In this document: piece by piece, positions 1 to 7,166 of the stretch
Layout: every line of letters begins with the position of its first letter
How positions within the stretch are numbered: position 1 is the first letter of the stretch
DNA from: DASTHS01 sp035718085
GTDB lineage: Bacteria > Actinomycetota > Acidimicrobiia > Acidimicrobiales > Palsa-688
Assembly: GCA_035718085.1 (NCBI GenBank)
Contig: DASTHS010000176.1
Span: 1-10,466 of the forward strand
Direction: 5' to 3'
DNA length: 10,466 nucleotides
Program-made: the position numbers and the translations under genes
Notes under the pieces: generated by a model
The model's database searches: none
Told to the model about the DNA's origin: nothing
The model's input: only the letters and a program-made list of their open reading frames with translations

Positions 1-1009
1 CCAGCAGCAACAGCAGCGGCTCGTGCCACAGGTAGGTGCTGTAGGAGACGAGGCCGATGGTGGCCGGCACCCGCGAGCCGAGCGCGGCCTCGTAGCGCGA
101 GCCGACGCCGGCGAGCGCCGATCCGGCGAGCACGAGGGCGACGGCGACGGCGACCAGGGGGTGCACCCACTCGTCGCCGGGTTGGCCGAAGGGGCCACGG
201 AACTCCCAGCAGACGACGACGGCGACCAGCCCCGCCACCCGGAGGCCCGCGGTGACGGCCGGCGGGGCGGTCACGCCTCGGTCGACCAGCACCGCCACCG
301 CCACGGCGAGCAGCACGCCGACACCGAACACGTCGGCCTTCGCCAGCGGCCCGAACCACACGGCCCAGCGGGTGTAGCTGACGTGGTCGGCGACTTCGAC
401 GGCCTTCCAGGTCAGGCCGGTGGCGACGAGGCCGACGCCGAAGGCGGTCCAGGCGACGAGCGCCCCGCGGGGGCCGGGGCGCAGCCGGCCGATGGCGATG
501 CCGGCCAGCAGCAGCGCGGCGTAGAACGTCACCTCGACCGACAGCGACCACGCCGGTCCGATCGTGTAGAAGATGCGCTTCGAGTCGTACACCTGGGTGA
601 AGGTCAGGTGTTCGAGGAGGTCGCGCCAGTCACCCGGGAAGCTGCCGTTGCGCAGCGCCCACACGACGGTGATCGCCACCCAGTAGAGCGGGAGGATGCG
701 CACGGCCCGGGCCACCACGTACGCGCGACCCGACCGGCGCTCGGCGGCCCGCGACGAGCGCACCCACGGCAGGGTGAGCAGGAACGCCGACAGCACGAAG
801 AACAGGTCGACGAGGGTGTCGAGGTCGTGCAGCACGAGGCCGGCAGGCGGCTTCTGGGCGTAGGGCTCACCGGTGAACTGGTAGACGTGGAAGACGACCA
901 CGGCGACGGCTGCCAGCCCCCGGTAGGCCTCGAAGGCCTCGAAGCGGCGGGCGGTGGCCGTCGGGTCCACCACCCGGTCCGGGGCTGCGGTGTCGGGTCC
1001 GGTGGTCAC
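1..1009 (-). CDS. acyltransferase 3 family membrane protein (OafA-like), C-terminus cut by window edge
   Basis: A polytopic membrane protein that probably moves an acyl group (often acetyl) onto a sugar of a surface or exported glycan. At least 336 residues are present; the C-terminus lies beyond the left edge. Family marks seen: the opening helix RRFEAFEAYRGLAAVAVVVFH with the conserved His at about residue 41, VDLFFVLSAFLLTLPW (about 67-82), the R-rich RAVRILPLYW (101-110), WSLSVEVTFY (154-163), and SYSTYLWHEPLLLLL near the edge, typical of a late membrane helix in this family. The start is GTG at 1009, which overlaps the stop of the HPt gene by four bases (GTGA); there is no clear Shine-Dalgarno, so coupling to HPt translation is likely. 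As last visible gene of a phosphorelay and GT2 operon, it probably decorates the polymer made by that GT2 (inference). The acyl donor and acceptor cannot be read from sequence. Confidence 0.88.
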   Translation of the reverse strand, partial: MTTGPDTAAPDRVVDPTATARRFEAFEAYRGLAAVAVVVFHVYQFTGEPYAQKPPAGLVLHDLDTLVDLFFVLSAFLLTLPWVRSSRAAERRSGRAYVVARAVRILPLYWVAITVVWALRNGSFPGDWRDLLEHLTFTQVYDSKRIFYTIGPAWSLSVEVTFYAALLLAGIAIGRLRPGPRGALVAWTAFGVGLVATGLTWKAVEVADHVSYTRWAVWFGPLAKADVFGVGVLLAVAVAVLVDRGVTAPPAVTAGLRVAGLVAVVVCWEFRGPFGQPGDEWVHPLVAVAVALVLAGSALAGVGSRYEAALGSRVPATIGLVSYSTYLWHEPLLLLL

Positions 1010-1335
1010 GTCAGCTGCACGATGTCGGCGAGGCGGGCGACGGCGCGCTGCAGGGCGGCGGTGTCGACGGGCTGGGTGCGCAGCGCTTGCTCGGCGTCAC
1101 GGGCGGCCTCGCTGCCCGCGTGGCGGCCGTAGGTGCCGAGCGACCCGATCAAGGTGTGGGCGGCCGTCGACGCCGCCGCCAGCGCCGCGGCGTCGAGGGT
1201 GCCGGCGGCGGCCGCGTCGGCGGCCCCCCACAGCTGCGCGACCCGTCGGTGCAGCACCGGCAGCATCGAGGCCCACAGCTCCTCGAGCTCGGCGGTCAGG
1301 TCGGCGTCCGGCCCGTCGGAGGGGCTCACGTCCAT
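1006..1335 (-). CDS. HPt-domain histidine phosphotransfer protein
   Basis: A small, all-helical, Ala-rich cytosolic protein of 109 residues made almost wholly of one HPt domain. Such proteins carry a phosphoryl group on a His between receiver domains. The motif AHTLIGSLGTYG (residues 59-70) matches the HPt signature H-x-L-K-G-x-x-x-x-x-G, with His60 as the phosphorylation site. The Lys that usually follows in this motif is Ile63 here, which is odd but does not remove the phosphorylated His. The ATG at 1335 gives a 10-base overlap with the upstream response regulator. An in-frame GTG at 1329, two codons later, gives a GTGA overlap like the other junctions and has a purine-rich GGATGG just upstream, so it may be the true start. 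Its place between a kinase with its regulator and an acyltransferase makes it the likely relay link of this operon. The domain call rests on one motif plus context. Confidence 0.82.
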   Translation of the reverse strand: MDVSPSDGPDADLTAELEELWASMLPVLHRRVAQLWGAADAAAAGTLDAAALAAASTAAHTLIGSLGTYGRHAGSEAARDAEQALRTQPVDTAALQRAVARLADIVQLT

Positions 1336-1703
1336 CCGAGCACGGCGGCCACGTCGCGGTGCACCGTCAGGGGGTCGAACGGCTTCGGCACCAGACCGGC
1401 GACGCCGAGCGATTCGAGGCGTCGGCGGTCGTCCGCGGTGGTGCTGGCGGTCAGCAGCACCACCGGCACGGCGGCCGTCTCGGCGCGGGCGCGCAGCAGT
1501 TCGACCGTCGCCGGGCCGTCGACGCCGGGCATCATGACGTCGAGGAGGATGGCGTCGGGGCGGACCCGGGCGGCCAGGTCGACGCCCTCGGGGCCGCTGG
1601 CAGCCAGGTGCACCTCCCACCCGGCCACCCGTTCGAGGGCCAGGCGGGCCACGGCGCGGATGTCGTCGTCGTCGTCGATGACCACGACCCGTCGGGCGCT
1701 CAC
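1326..1703 (-). CDS. single-domain response regulator (CheY-like receiver)
   Basis: A stand-alone receiver domain of 125 residues with no output domain, so it acts by protein contact or as a phosphate carrier. Expected residues are present: the acidic cluster D10-D14 after VVVI, phosphoacceptor Asp55 in AILLDVMMPG, Thr85 in VVLLTAS and Lys107 in LVPKPF. The run of five Asp codons makes a GTC repeat on the plus strand near 1663-1678. The GTG start at 1703 overlaps the kinase stop (GTGA, 1700-1703); a GGTGGAG stretch lies about 11 bases upstream, rather far for a ribosome site. Being encoded directly after a non-hybrid kinase and before an HPt protein, it is the natural first receiver in a His-Asp-His-Asp relay, though it could instead be a phosphate sink. 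The family call is firm; the relay role is inferred. Confidence 0.93.
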   Translation of the reverse strand: MSARRVVVIDDDDDIRAVARLALERVAGWEVHLAASGPEGVDLAARVRPDAILLDVMMPGVDGPATVELLRARAETAAVPVVLLTASTTADDRRRLESLGVAGLVPKPFDPLTVHRDVAAVLGWT

Positions 1704-3292
1704 GGCTGCGACGGCTCCACCGGGACCACCACGGTGAAGGCGCTGCCCTCACCGGGACGGCTGTCGGCCCAGATCCGGCCGCCGTGGGCGTCGACCACGT
1801 GGCGGGTGATGGCGAGGCCGAGACCGGTGCCCCGCCCGCCGCGGCTGTCGGCCGCCTCCACCTGCTCGAATCGCTCGAAGATCCGCTCGAGGCGGTCCGC
1901 GGGGATGCCCCGACCCTGGTCGCGCACGGTGAGGCGGGCCCAGTCACCGGCGACCTCGCCGGTGACGGTGACGGTGGAACCTTCCGGTGAGTACTTGATG
2001 GCGTTCGACAGGAGGTTGACCAGCACCTGGTGCATGCGGCCGGGGTCGACCCACGCCCGGATCGGAGGGCAGCTCACCTGCACGCGGATGCCGCCGGCCT
2101 CGGCGACCGGCCCGAGGGCGGCCGCCGCCGCGGTCACCAGGCCGGCCACGTCGGTGTCGGAGCGCACGAGCTCGACCCTTCCGGTGCGCATGCGCTCGAG
2201 GTCGAGGATGTCGTTGACCAGGTCGACGAGGCGCTCGGCGTTCCGGCTGGCGATGGCCACCGCCTCGGCCGCCTCGGCGGGCAGCTCGCCCAGCACGCCG
2301 GCCTCGACGAGGCGCAGCGACCCGCGGATCGACGTGAGGGGGGTGCGCAGCTCGTGGCTGACGCTGGAGACGAACTCGTCCTTGCGTCGGTCGAGCTCCT
2401 GGCGGCGGGTGATGTCGTCGATGGTCACCACCGCGCCGGTGACGGCGCCCCCCTCCACCATGGCCGCGACCGAGCACGCCACCGGCACCTGGCGGCCGGT
2501 GCGGGTCCACACGGAGGTCTCGATGCCGGTGCGGGTGGCGCCGTCGGTGAGGGTGGCCTTCACCGGGTCGTCGACGCGAGGCTGGCCGTCGGCGAGCTGG
2601 CCCATCAACGTGGCCACCAGCGGTCGGCCGGCGAGCTCCTCGGTCGACCACTCGGTGAGCTGCTCGGCCGCCGGGTTGGCCATGCGCACCAGGCCCTCGC
2701 CGTCGACCACGCAGATGCCCTCGGCCACCGACCGGAGCACCTTGTCGAGCCGGGAGCGCACCGCTTCCAGCTCGCCGGCGGCGGTGCGGAGGTCGGCCAG
2801 CCCGAGCTCGGTGCTGGCCCACTCGGCCAGGTCGTGGAGCAGCTCCCGCTGCCGGTCGTCGAGCCGGCGGGGTCGGGTGTCGAGCACGCAGAGGGTGCCC
2901 ACCCGGTGGCCTCCGGGGCCGTGGAGTGCGACGCCTGCGTACGAGCGCACGTGCGGCGGCCCGGTGACCAGGGCGTAGTCGCGGAAGATCGGGTCGGCGC
3001 AGGTGTCGGGTACCTCGAAGAGGTCGTCGCCCATGATCGTGTAGGCGCAGAACGACTCGCTGCGCGCCGTGCCGTGGGCTTCGATCCCGAAGCATGCCTT
3101 GAACTCCTGGGCGTGGCGATCCACCAGGGAGACGAGGGCGATCTCGGTCTGCAACGCGGTCCTGGCGCTGCGGGCGATGCGGTCGAAGCGCCCCTCCGGC
3201 GCGGTGCCGAGCAGCCCGAGCGCGTGGAGGGCGGCCACCCTGGCGTCGTCGTCGGTGGGCACCGGGAACGGCCGCTCCCAACCGACGCTCAT
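1700..3292 (-). CDS. soluble GAF-PAS sensor histidine kinase
   Basis: A 530-residue histidine kinase with no membrane segment, so it should sense something inside the cell. Domains in order: GAF (about 35-168, with SESFCAYTI and the segment GTLCVLDTRPRRL typical of this GAF type), a short helical linker, PAS (about 180-298, ending in the VVTIDDITRRQEL linker), HisKA dimerisation domain with SHELRTPLTSIRGSLRL and phosphoacceptor His313, and HATPase_c. In the ATPase the N box is LVNLLSNAIKYSP (Asn430), the G1 box DQGRGIP (458-464) and the G2 box GTGLGLAI (488-495). The GAF/PAS ligand is unknown. The ATG at 3292 overlaps the stop of the receiver-GT2 fusion (ATGA, 3289-3292) and has a good ribosome site, GAGGTGG. 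An open frame continues upstream to about 5125, but there it runs out of frame through the GT2 gene, so it is not part of this protein. Confidence 0.95.
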   Translation of the reverse strand: MSVGWERPFPVPTDDDARVAALHALGLLGTAPEGRFDRIARSARTALQTEIALVSLVDRHAQEFKACFGIEAHGTARSESFCAYTIMGDDLFEVPDTCADPIFRDYALVTGPPHVRSYAGVALHGPGGHRVGTLCVLDTRPRRLDDRQRELLHDLAEWASTELGLADLRTAAGELEAVRSRLDKVLRSVAEGICVVDGEGLVRMANPAAEQLTEWSTEELAGRPLVATLMGQLADGQPRVDDPVKATLTDGATRTGIETSVWTRTGRQVPVACSVAAMVEGGAVTGAVVTIDDITRRQELDRRKDEFVSSVSHELRTPLTSIRGSLRLVEAGVLGELPAEAAEAVAIASRNAERLVDLVNDILDLERMRTGRVELVRSDTDVAGLVTAAAAALGPVAEAGGIRVQVSCPPIRAWVDPGRMHQVLVNLLSNAIKYSPEGSTVTVTGEVAGDWARLTVRDQGRGIPADRLERIFERFEQVEAADSRGGRGTGLGLAITRHVVDAHGGRIWADSRPGEGSAFTVVVPVEPSQP

Positions 3293-5643
3293 CCGGCCAC
3301 CTCGACGGCCGGGCCCTCGGCGGAGCCGTCGACCGGTGCGGCGTTGCCGGCCGTCGCCGTGGCCGCCCCGGTGGCGGCGCGCGGGGTGACCTTCCACGCC
3401 TTCTCGCCCATCAGCTCCTTGATCTGGGCGACCCGGGCGATGACGTTCTTGTACTCGGTGTAGAAGACCGACGCCACCAGGAGGTAGAGCACGAACCACC
3501 GCCGGCGTGCGCGCACGCTCGGGTGGGCCACCGCGTAGGCGAACACCACCTGGCCGGGCCCGACCGACAGCGTGAACAGCGACGTCAACACCAACACCGG
3601 GATGAGCCAGTTCAGATGGCCGACACCCCCGGCGGCGTCGGCCTTGTAGGCGATGATCGGGAACATCTGCAGCGACAGCCAGGGGTACACCTCCCGCCAG
3701 CCGAGCAGGAACAGCGCGCCGAGCTTCTGGCGCAGCGTCATGTGGCGCGTTCGCAGCACCGGCCAGAGGTGGCGGAGCGACACCTGGAACCAGCCCTGGG
3801 CCCAGCGCATGCGCTGGTTCCAGAGGGCCCGCCACTCCGTCGGCGCCAGCTCTCGGCTCACCAGCAGCGGGTCGGACGCGATGCGGTGGCCCTGCTCGGT
3901 GACCCGCAGCGACGAGTCGATGTCCTCGGTCAGCATGCTGCCCCGCATGCGGGTGGCGCGCAGCAGCTCGGTGCGCCAATAGCCGTTCGAGCCGCCGAAG
4001 ATGCCGAAGTCGTGGAGTCGCTTGCGGCCCGGGTGGCTGACCCCGTAGATCGACTCGAACTCCACGGCCACGGTGCGGGCGACGAACGAGGCGTCGCCGT
4101 TGCGCACGACGGCGTGGCCCTGCACCACGTCGTAGCCCCCTGCCAGCCACCGCCACGCCCGATCGAACGACCGGGGGTGGGGGAGGTGGTCGGCGTCGAA
4201 CACGCCGGTGAACTCGCCGGTGACGTAGGCGAGGGCGGTGTTGACGTTCTGGGCCTTGCTCGTCGACCCCTCGACCCGCAGGGGCACGAAGCGGGGGTCG
4301 CGCCGGGCGACGGCCACCAGCTCCTGTTCGATCGGCAAGGGGCGGGGCGTGTTGTAGGCGAGGATCACCTGGAGCGGCCCGGCGTAGTCGACGGCGAGGA
4401 AGGCCTCGACCGTCTCCATCACCGTCGCCGCCTCGTTCGGGAGGTACGCGGCGATGATGGCGCTGGCCGCCGGCCGGTCGAGGGGCACCCCCGGCGGGTC
4501 TTCGGGGGCCATGGCCAACAGCCCCTCCAGCCAGATGCTGGCGGCGGTGACCAGCAGCGCCACCACGACCACCCAGTAGGCCACGTTGCTGATGTCGTGG
4601 CCCGACCGGCCGAGCGCCTCGTAGACGAAGAACGGCACCACGACGCCGAGCAGCACGGTGGCGGCGATCTGCAGGGGGGTGCGCAGCCGCTGGCCGAGCG
4701 GGCGGCGCGCCTTGGCCTTCGGCGGGGCGGTGAGCGTCGGGTTCCAGCGCACCGTGAGCAGGTCGAGGTGCACGGCGGCGGCGGAGGCGGCGACGGCAGC
4801 CCGGTCGAGCGCGGTGGCGACGTCGGGTGCGGCCACGAGGTCGGCGACACCGGCGGCCGGGCTGACCCGCACCCGGTCGTCGCCGATGCGCAGCGACGCG
4901 GCCACGACTCGGCGCGCCACCTCGTCGACGGCGGCGGCGGCCTCGTCGGGGTCGTGCTCGGGCAGCAGCAGCAGCAGCGCCCCCCCGTCGCGACCCACCG
5001 ACGCCAGCGGGCTGGCGTCGGCGACGAGGTCGACCACCTGGCGCATCACGGCGTCGACGCCGCGGCCGCCGAAGCGGCTGCGCAGCACGTCGGGCTCGGC
5101 CAGCTCGACCATGGCAACGGTGCACGGCCGTCCCGAGCGCACGGCGCGGGCGCGCTCGCGTTCGGCGTCGGCGCCGAAGCGGGCGCGGGTGAGGGCCGCC
5201 GACCTGGGGTCGTGCTCGAGCAGCTCGACGGGCACCGGGCGGCGAGCGACCTTGGCCTGCACGCGGGCGACCAGCTCGGCGAGCTGGAGCGGCTTGACGA
5301 CGTAGTCGTCGGCGCCGAGCTGCAGGCCGGTGACCACGTCGGTCGTCTCGTCCCGGGTGGTCATGAAGATCAGCGGGAGCCGCCGGAGGTCGGCGGACGC
5401 CCGGATGCGGCGCGCCAGCTCGAAGCCGTCGACCTCGGGCATGTTGACGTCGGTGACGACCACGTCGGGCAGCACCTCGGCGAGCGTGGCGAGCGCCTGG
5501 CCTCCGTCGTCGGCGCTGAGCACCTCGAAGCCGGCCCGCCGGAGGGCGTGCTCGACCGCCGCCCGGAGCACCTCGTCGTCGTCGACCACGAGCACCGTGC
5601 CGGCGGATGCCGGCCCGCCAACGGCTGCCTCGGGCGCACTCAC
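3289..5643 (-). CDS. receiver / degenerate GGDEF-like / membrane GT2 glycosyltransferase fusion
   Basis: A 784-residue fusion. Residues 16-135 are a receiver domain: D21/D22, phosphoacceptor Asp65 in VVVTDVNMPE, Thr95, Lys117. Residues about 145-292 look like a GGDEF fold (DPRSAALTRARF opening, VRVSPAAGVADL near the end), but the signature position reads DGGAL (219-223), so cyclase activity is unlikely. Two membrane segments follow (about 326-345 and 352-378). Next is a family 2 glycosyltransferase of the cellulose synthase/hyaluronan synthase type: YLPNE (400-404), SKAQNVNTAL (462-471), DAD (483-485), TEDID (572-576) and QRMRW (610-614), then about four membrane segments and an EKAWKVTPR tail. 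It should polymerise or export a beta-linked glycan at the inner membrane; the sugar is unknown. No PilZ domain is seen. The GTG start at 5643 lies 16 residues before the receiver and lacks a Shine-Dalgarno. Phospho-control of the synthase is inferred from the fusion. Confidence 0.93.
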   Translation of the reverse strand: MSAPEAAVGGPASAGTVLVVDDDEVLRAAVEHALRRAGFEVLSADDGGQALATLAEVLPDVVVTDVNMPEVDGFELARRIRASADLRRLPLIFMTTRDETTDVVTGLQLGADDYVVKPLQLAELVARVQAKVARRPVPVELLEHDPRSAALTRARFGADAERERARAVRSGRPCTVAMVELAEPDVLRSRFGGRGVDAVMRQVVDLVADASPLASVGRDGGALLLLLPEHDPDEAAAAVDEVARRVVAASLRIGDDRVRVSPAAGVADLVAAPDVATALDRAAVAASAAAVHLDLLTVRWNPTLTAPPKAKARRPLGQRLRTPLQIAATVLLGVVVPFFVYEALGRSGHDISNVAYWVVVVALLVTAASIWLEGLLAMAPEDPPGVPLDRPAASAIIAAYLPNEAATVMETVEAFLAVDYAGPLQVILAYNTPRPLPIEQELVAVARRDPRFVPLRVEGSTSKAQNVNTALAYVTGEFTGVFDADHLPHPRSFDRAWRWLAGGYDVVQGHAVVRNGDASFVARTVAVEFESIYGVSHPGRKRLHDFGIFGGSNGYWRTELLRATRMRGSMLTEDIDSSLRVTEQGHRIASDPLLVSRELAPTEWRALWNQRMRWAQGWFQVSLRHLWPVLRTRHMTLRQKLGALFLLGWREVYPWLSLQMFPIIAYKADAAGGVGHLNWLIPVLVLTSLFTLSVGPGQVVFAYAVAHPSVRARRRWFVLYLLVASVFYTEYKNVIARVAQIKELMGEKAWKVTPRAATGAATATAGNAAPVDGSAEGPAVEVAG
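3297..3303 (-). promoter_or_regulatory. ribosome binding site of the histidine kinase gene
   Basis: On the minus strand GAGGTGG lies four bases before the ATG at 3292, inside the last codons of the receiver-GT2 gene. It is one of the few clear Shine-Dalgarno-like stretches in the window. It decides the ATG at 3292 as the kinase start, against reading the long open frame further upstream. Confidence 0.6.
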
Positions 5644-5646
5644 GGT

Positions 5647-5695
5647 TGGTGACTATGGCGCATCCCGGAGCCCTCGGTGCGGCCGGTGGTCACCA
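5647..5695. repeat. inverted repeat spanning the GH30 / receiver-GT2 junction
   Basis: TGGTGAC at 5647-5653 and its exact reverse complement GTCACCA at 5689-5695 face each other with 35 bases between them. Allowing one bulged base, the arms extend by about three more pairs. The structure would bring the GH30 stop codon close to the start region of the receiver-GT2 gene. It could be an attenuator, an mRNA processing structure or chance; there is no T-run typical of an intrinsic terminator. Confidence 0.3.
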
Positions 5696-7105
5696 GACCA
5701 GCGTCTCGACGCCTCCGGCGGGCAGCGACGAGCGGGCCTGCGTGCCGTGCCAGATCACCCGGAAGTCCGCCGCCGCGGATCCCTGGTTGAGCACGACGAG
5801 CACGTGGCGCCCGTCGGGGTCGACGAGGGCCACACTGCGCAGCCCCCCCGGCACGTCGCTCGACGCCACCCGCACCGCGCCGGGTCGCACGAACCGGGCC
5901 ACCTGCCCGAGGGCGTAGTACTCGGCGTTGCGGGTCTCGGTCCCCGTGGTGGGGTCGAGGGTGACCACGCCCCGGCACCCGGTGCAGCCGCCGGTGTGCG
6001 GGCCGCCGCTCGGGTCGAGCACGGCGTTCCACATCGTGACCGTCCGCGCCCAGTTGCGGAGACCCCCGATGAGCAGGTTGGAGACCGCCCAGTCGAGGTC
6101 GCCGCCGAAGCCGGTCCCCCAGCTGCCGCCGGTGCACTCCGAGAGGTACACGTCGGCGGAAGGGACGGCGGCGTGGAAGCTGCTCTGCGCGCCGACGTCG
6201 CCGGCGTAGCAGTGGAAGGCGGCGCCGCTCAGCGCCGGCGCCGCCGCGAGCAGCGCCGCGGCCCGGGGCTCGGTGCTCCAGTTGTCGTCGTTGCCGACGA
6301 GGTGCACGCTGCCCTGCCCGGCCGACGCCAGCGCCGAGGCGGTGGCGTCGGCGAGCGCCGCCTCCTGGGAGACGGTGAGCGGCATGCCGGGGTAGTCGGG
6401 CGGCGCGTAGGTCGGTTCGTTCTGGAGCGTGAGCGCATCGACGGGGGCGCCGTAGGAGGCGTAGTCGGCGACAGCGCGTGCCAGGTAGGTCGCGTAGGTC
6501 ACCCGGTCGGCGTCGAGCAGGGTGCCCCCGACCATCGTGGCGCTGTCCTTCATCCACCCCGGCGCCGACCAGGGGGTGAGCATGAGCCGCAGGTCCGGGT
6601 CGAGGGCGTGGGCCTGGGCGACCAGGGGGAGCACGTCGGCCTGGTCACGGGCGGTGCTGAAGCGGGTCAGCCCCGGGTCGGGGCTGCCGTCGTCGAAGCT
6701 GTACGCCGAGGTGGCGAAGTCGCTGGCCCCGAGGGGCTGGCGGAGGTAGCTGAGACCGATGCCCGCGGTCGGTGAGAACAGGTCCTGCATGACCGCCTGG
6801 CGCGCCGCCGCGGGGGCGGCATCGAGCACCGTGGCGCTCGACTCGGTGAGCGACGCCCCGATGCCGGCGACGGTCTGGTAGCGGGTGGTGTCGTCGACCG
6901 ACACCGTAGGGAGCTTGCCCTGCAGGCGGCCGAAGCCCACGGCGGGGAGCGCCGACAGCAGCGCCGAGCCGTCGGGGTAGGTGGCCCACACCGAGGCCTG
7001 CGCCCCCGCCGCCGTGGCGCCGTGGGCACTGGCCGGGACGGCGACGGCACCGACGATCGCCGCCGTGCTGGTGATCAGGGCGGCGGCGAAGCGGGTGCGG
7101 ACCAC
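5690..7105 (-). CDS. secreted glycoside hydrolase family 30 protein
   Basis: A 471-residue exported glycosidase. A signal peptide is clear: positive MVRTRF, a hydrophobic stretch to about residue 24, and a likely cleavage after ASA near residue 27. The body is a GH30 clan-A barrel: YQTVAGIGASLTESSA (76-91), LTPWSAPGWMKDS (176-188), the acid/base Glu230 in TLQNEP, and the nucleophile Glu323 in VYLSECTGG. After about residue 400 a beta-rich C-terminal part follows, as usual in this family. Family members cleave glucosylceramide, beta-1,6-glucan, xylan and related beta-glycosides; the substrate here cannot be told. The start is GTG at 7105, with no Shine-Dalgarno and a GC-rich hairpin only three bases upstream. 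It lies 46 bases before the GT2 fusion in the same direction, so it may trim, release or recycle the glycan made there (inference). It could also be a separate nutrient-acquisition gene. Confidence 0.9.
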   Translation of the reverse strand: MVRTRFAAALITSTAAIVGAVAVPASAHGATAAGAQASVWATYPDGSALLSALPAVGFGRLQGKLPTVSVDDTTRYQTVAGIGASLTESSATVLDAAPAAARQAVMQDLFSPTAGIGLSYLRQPLGASDFATSAYSFDDGSPDPGLTRFSTARDQADVLPLVAQAHALDPDLRLMLTPWSAPGWMKDSATMVGGTLLDADRVTYATYLARAVADYASYGAPVDALTLQNEPTYAPPDYPGMPLTVSQEAALADATASALASAGQGSVHLVGNDDNWSTEPRAAALLAAAPALSGAAFHCYAGDVGAQSSFHAAVPSADVYLSECTGGSWGTGFGGDLDWAVSNLLIGGLRNWARTVTMWNAVLDPSGGPHTGGCTGCRGVVTLDPTTGTETRNAEYYALGQVARFVRPGAVRVASSDVPGGLRSVALVDPDGRHVLVVLNQGSAAADFRVIWHGTQARSSLPAGGVETLVW

Positions 7106-7108
7106 AGC

Positions 7109-7132
7109 GGGGGTCTCGGCACGCGGACCCCC
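7109..7132 (-). promoter_or_regulatory. GC hairpin immediately upstream of the GH30 start
   Basis: GGGGGTC (7109-7115) pairs perfectly with GACCCCC (7126-7132) around a 10-base loop. The hairpin lies in the 61-base gap between the F420-type gene stop (7167) and the GH30 GTG (7105), with three bases between the stem and the start codon. It could end transcription of the upstream gene (although no T-run follows), or mask the GH30 start in the mRNA. It occupies the place where a ribosome site would be expected. Confidence 0.4.
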
Positions 7133-7166
7133 TGCCTTGACCGGCTGACGCCGACCGGCGGTGGTG

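Noticed and set aside
1663..1678. GTC trinucleotide repeat
   Set aside because: It is explained by five consecutive Asp codons in the acidic pocket of the response regulator, not a separate repeat element.
4964..4979. GCA/GCAG trinucleotide repeat
   Set aside because: It encodes the Leu run after the degenerate GGDEF signature, a beta strand in that fold; no sign of an independent repeat.
1700..5125. A continuous 1141-codon open frame on the minus strand
   Set aside because: Its last 530 codons are the real histidine kinase; the rest is an out-of-frame pass through the receiver-GT2 gene, Arg/Pro/Gly-rich with no domain. The kinase ATG at 3292 has a good ribosome site and an ATGA overlap.
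954..5652. Long plus-strand open frames (about 480-710 codons) opposite the kinase and synthase genes
   Set aside because: They are opposite strongly supported genes, have Arg/Ser/Ala- or Gly/Val/His-rich composition and contain no recognisable motif; such antisense frames are expected at this GC content.
5640..6557. A second minus-strand frame covering the GH30 C-terminus and reaching the synthase start
   Set aside because: It is a frame-shifted reading of the GH30 gene; the product is Arg-rich without motifs, while the GH30 frame keeps both catalytic Glu residues.
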